From Campylobacterota bacterium (GTDB lineage Bacteria; Campylobacterota; Campylobacteria; Campylobacterales; Sulfurovaceae): 6,829 nt of DNA. The notes beneath the pieces are model-generated. The model saw only the letters and a list, made by a program, of their open reading frames with translations, was not told the DNA's origin and did no database searches. How positions within the stretch are numbered: the stretch's first letter is position 1; each line of letters opens with the position of its first letter. The stretch covers positions 1 to 6,829 of the forward strand of contig DRQB01000189.1 of assembly GCA_011330645.1 (NCBI GenBank), in the 5' to 3' direction. The position numbers were made by a program, and so were the translations under genes. Positions 5,113-6,829 of the stretch are shown here, piece by piece.

Positions 5113-6632
5113 GACTCTCAAGACTACTACTTCCAACAACCAAAGAAACACCAAATGACGCAACATTGGCAAGTCATATATATCTCATACGTGCAGGACT
5201 TATTCAATCTGTGGGTGGATCTGGGCTTTATAATTTTTTACCGTTGGGAAAAAAGATACTTGACAAAGTAAGAGCTGTTGTCAAAGATGAGTTAGACAAG
5301 GCGGGATGTCAAGAAGTGGCACTCTCTTTTGTAACACCAGCGACACTCTGGGAAGAGAGTGGACGTTTGGAAAAGTATGGTAAAGAGTTACTGCGTTTTA
5401 AAGACCGTAAAAATAATGATTTTATACTAGGTCCAACACATGAAGAGATGATGGTAAACCTCGTACGTCAAAGTGTAAAGAGCTATAAGCAACTTCCATT
5501 GAATCTCTACCAAGTAAACCTCAAGTTCCGTGATGAGATTCGTCCTCGTTTTGGTCTGATGCGTGGGCGTGAATTTTTGATGAAAGATGGCTATAGTTTC
5601 CATGCAAGTGTAGAAGATATGCATAGAGAGTTTGCACTCATGGAAGAGACGTATAAAAAAATATTTACACGTCTTGGACTGGAGTTTAGAGTTGTAGAAG
5701 CAGACTCTGGTGCCATAGGTGGAAGTGGCAGTAAAGAGTTTATGGTACTTGCAGACTCAGGCGAAGATACGATTGTTGTCTGTCCTGAGTGTGAATATGG
5801 TGCGAACATCGAAGCAGCTGTGGCTAAACCTAAATCCTATGATGCAAGTACAGAGATAAAAGTTATCACCATGAAAGCACTCTATGATGAGGGTGAGACA
5901 AAAATAGTACACTTTGCACTTCCTGCTTCTATAGAGTTACAGGATGTCAAAGCGTGTAACGCCGTAAATGCAAATGACTTGGTAGAGTGTGAAGAATCAA
6001 CAGAGATTCAAACTTTGGTTGTAGATGCTGCTTTAGAAGGAATTGAGAGCCTCAATGCAGATGAGAAAAGTTATGCAGACATCTCTGCAGTACAGGAGAA
6101 TGACGCTTGTATCCACTGTGGTGGAGCATTGACCTACACCAAAGGGATAGAAGCAGGGCATATCTTTCAACTTGGCACACAGTATTCTGAACCATTAGGG
6201 TGTAATTTCTTAGATGAAAATGGTAAGTCTGTCCCTATGGTTATGGGAACGTATGGAATCGGTGTGAGTCGCTTACTTGCAGGTATCATCGAGCAAAATC
6301 ATGATGATAAAGGGTGTATCTGGACAAAAGAGTCTGCACCTTTTGATGTGCAAGTGATTATTTCCAATATTAAAGATGCGGAGCAGGTAGCTCTGGGAGA
6401 GAAGCTTTATACTGAGCTTAAAGCCAAAGGTGTTGATGTATTACTTGATGACCGAAAAGAGCGTTTTGGTCCTAAGATCAAAGATTTTGAACTTTTAGGT
6501 GTACCTTATGCTGTGGTGATTGGTAAAAAGCTTGTAGATGGTTTGGTTGAAGTTGTTACAAGAAGAGGACTCGAAAAAGAAGAATTTTCTTCTGAAAATG
6601 TATTTGACAGCATACTTAAAAAGGTTTTATAG
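5109..6632 (+). CDS. proS: Prolyl-tRNA synthetase, bacterial type with contracted editing (INS) domain
   Basis: This class II synthetase charges tRNA(Pro) with proline. The catalytic core is complete: motif 1 region around 38-80, the GPTHEE loop at 108-113, motif 2 with R141 and R152 in FRDEIRPRFGLMRGREF (140-156), DSGAIGGSGSKEF at 199-211, EAGHIFQLGTQYSE at 348-361, and motif 3 TYGIGVSRLL at 381-390 with Arg388. The anticodon-binding domain fills about 410-507 (VLLDDRKERFG at 444-454). At 507 residues it is about 65 shorter than usual bacterial enzymes of about 570. The loss lies between motifs 2 and 3, where the INS domain normally removes mischarged alanine. About 95 residues remain (238-333) and seem to match only parts of INS. 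Cys pairs at C225/C228 and C334/C337 flank this remnant and probably bind zinc, as in related enzymes. Reading frame and core are intact, so charging activity is expected while editing is doubtful. It overlaps hemA upstream (GTGA) and the FxsA-like gene downstream (TAGTG). Confidence 0.97.
   Translation: MRLSRLLLPTTKETPNDATLASHIYLIRAGLIQSVGGSGLYNFLPLGKKILDKVRAVVKDELDKAGCQEVALSFVTPATLWEESGRLEKYGKELLRFKDRKNNDFILGPTHEEMMVNLVRQSVKSYKQLPLNLYQVNLKFRDEIRPRFGLMRGREFLMKDGYSFHASVEDMHREFALMEETYKKIFTRLGLEFRVVEADSGAIGGSGSKEFMVLADSGEDTIVVCPECEYGANIEAAVAKPKSYDASTEIKVITMKALYDEGETKIVHFALPASIELQDVKACNAVNANDLVECEESTEIQTLVVDAALEGIESLNADEKSYADISAVQENDACIHCGGALTYTKGIEAGHIFQLGTQYSEPLGCNFLDENGKSVPMVMGTYGIGVSRLLAGIIEQNHDDKGCIWTKESAPFDVQVIISNIKDAEQVALGEKLYTELKAKGVDVLLDDRKERFGPKIKDFELLGVPYAVVIGKKLVDGLVEVVTRRGLEKEEFSSENVFDSILKKVL
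5820..6107 (+). other. Reduced INS editing domain within proS
   Basis: Residues 238-333 of the synthetase. The part MKALYDEGETKIVHFALP...IELQDVKA (255-282) resembles the INS strand-helix 'lv.f.irG...L.evKa', and QTLVVDAAL...NADEKSYADI (301-325) resembles the closing 'p.yiD..l....GANe.dyH..Gi'. Missing are the first INS helix and the strand with the 'KT.K' lysine (Lys279 in E. coli), and the glycine-rich GPGSLGP loop. The position of the pocket histidine (His369 in E. coli) reads Ser or Tyr. The alignment is by eye from remembered family members, so exact borders are approximate. Confidence 0.6.
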
Positions 6633-6829
6633 TGATTGTTTTACTGATTCCTTTTCTTTTTCTTGAACTCTATTTATCTCTGAAAGTAGGAGAGGAAATA
6701 GGGTTTTTAGGGTCAGTGATTTGGATCATGTTAAGCTTTTTTGTAGGCATGACACTTTTACAAAGATCATCTTATACAATGATGGGTAATATGAATGCCA
6801 TGAGGCAAGGCAAACTTGATATGAAAAAG
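6632..6829 (+). CDS. fxsA: FxsA-like membrane protein, N-terminal part (3' truncated by window)
   Basis: The first 66 codons are visible and remain open to the window end. The protein begins MIVLLIPFLFLELYLSLKVG with a first membrane helix at about 2-18, a short charged turn (KVGEE, 18-22), a second helix at about 24-43 (ending VGMTLLQR), and then a cytoplasmic stretch with Gln-Gly-Lys at 59-61. This matches the FxsA pattern: 'P..E....i.vg..iG', a second hydrophobic helix, 'G..L.r', and a '.l..Gk' before a second hairpin that would lie beyond the window. FxsA in E. coli is a small inner-membrane protein whose overproduction relieves exclusion of phage T7 by the F plasmid; its native function is not established. 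The GTG start shares one base with the proS TAG, and AAGG at 6621-6624 sits 7 bases upstream. In relatives a gene of this type often sits between proS and hemC, which would keep the haem pathway in one transcript; that is from memory. Confidence 0.82.
   Translation, partial: MIVLLIPFLFLELYLSLKVGEEIGFLGSVIWIMLSFFVGMTLLQRSSYTMMGNMNAMRQGKLDMKK

Noticed and set aside
4101..5172. Several reverse-strand open frames of 60-87 codons opposite hemA and the start of proS
   Set aside because: They mirror strongly conserved glutamyl-tRNA reductase sequence and show no recognisable motifs.
5427..5809. Two reverse-strand open frames opposite proS
   Set aside because: They lie across ProRS motif 2 and the DSGAIGG segment; antisense shadows only.
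5820..6107. Frameshift or assembly deletion as the reason for the short ProS
   Set aside because: The frame is continuous, both flanking Cys pairs and the core motifs are intact, and the remaining stretch still resembles INS elements on both sides of at least two separate gaps, which favours gradual in-frame loss.
1..6829. CRISPR arrays, insertion sequences, tRNA or rRNA genes, defence systems
   Set aside because: No spaced direct repeats, transposase motifs, cloverleaf-like segments or defence domains were seen; genes are continuous and ordinary in spacing.

Overview
The window looks like chromosomal DNA from a member of the Campylobacterota (formerly Epsilonproteobacteria), most likely a Sulfurovum/Sulfurimonas-type organism. 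The support is the low G+C, AT-rich coding style, a Campylobacter-like sigma-70 promoter (TTTG, then TATAAT, preceded by phased T-tracts), a DUF2018 gene (a family I know only from this phylum), and the order DUF2018 - polyprenyl diphosphate synthase - hemA - proS. I recall the same order around HP0242-HP0238 in Helicobacter pylori. The genus is an inference. All genes are on the + strand and packed tightly.

Left block (1-2511), a sensory or cyclic-di-GMP cassette: the 3' end of a probable TonB-dependent outer-membrane receptor; a small exported protein of 151 residues, start overlapping the receptor stop, whose C-terminal half resembles YfiR/DUF4154 proteins; and a membrane-anchored GGDEF-EAL protein starting inside the stop of the small gene (ATGA). 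The cyclase motif of the last is degenerate (GGTEF) while its EAL residues are nearly all in place, so it is probably a c-di-GMP phosphodiesterase. The layout suggests an outer membrane - periplasm - inner membrane relay. That relay is an inference from gene order and topology.

Intergenic gap (2512-2594, 83 bases): a weak AT-rich hairpin that may end the left transcript, and a strong-looking promoter for the right block.

Right block (2595-6829), a housekeeping operon: DUF2018 small acidic protein, long-chain polyprenyl diphosphate synthase (quinone side chain), glutamyl-tRNA reductase HemA (first step of C5 tetrapyrrole synthesis), prolyl-tRNA synthetase ProS, and the start of an FxsA-like membrane protein that runs off the window. 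Apart from an 11-base gap between the first two genes, the stops and starts overlap by 1 or 4 bases, so translation is likely coupled. Together these genes supply quinone and haem precursors, for a respiring cell, with a tRNA synthetase in the same transcript.

The two most notable points are the three-gene signalling cassette and the prolyl-tRNA synthetase, whose editing (INS) domain has shrunk in frame and appears to lack its catalytic elements. There is no mobile element, CRISPR array, tRNA or rRNA gene in the window.
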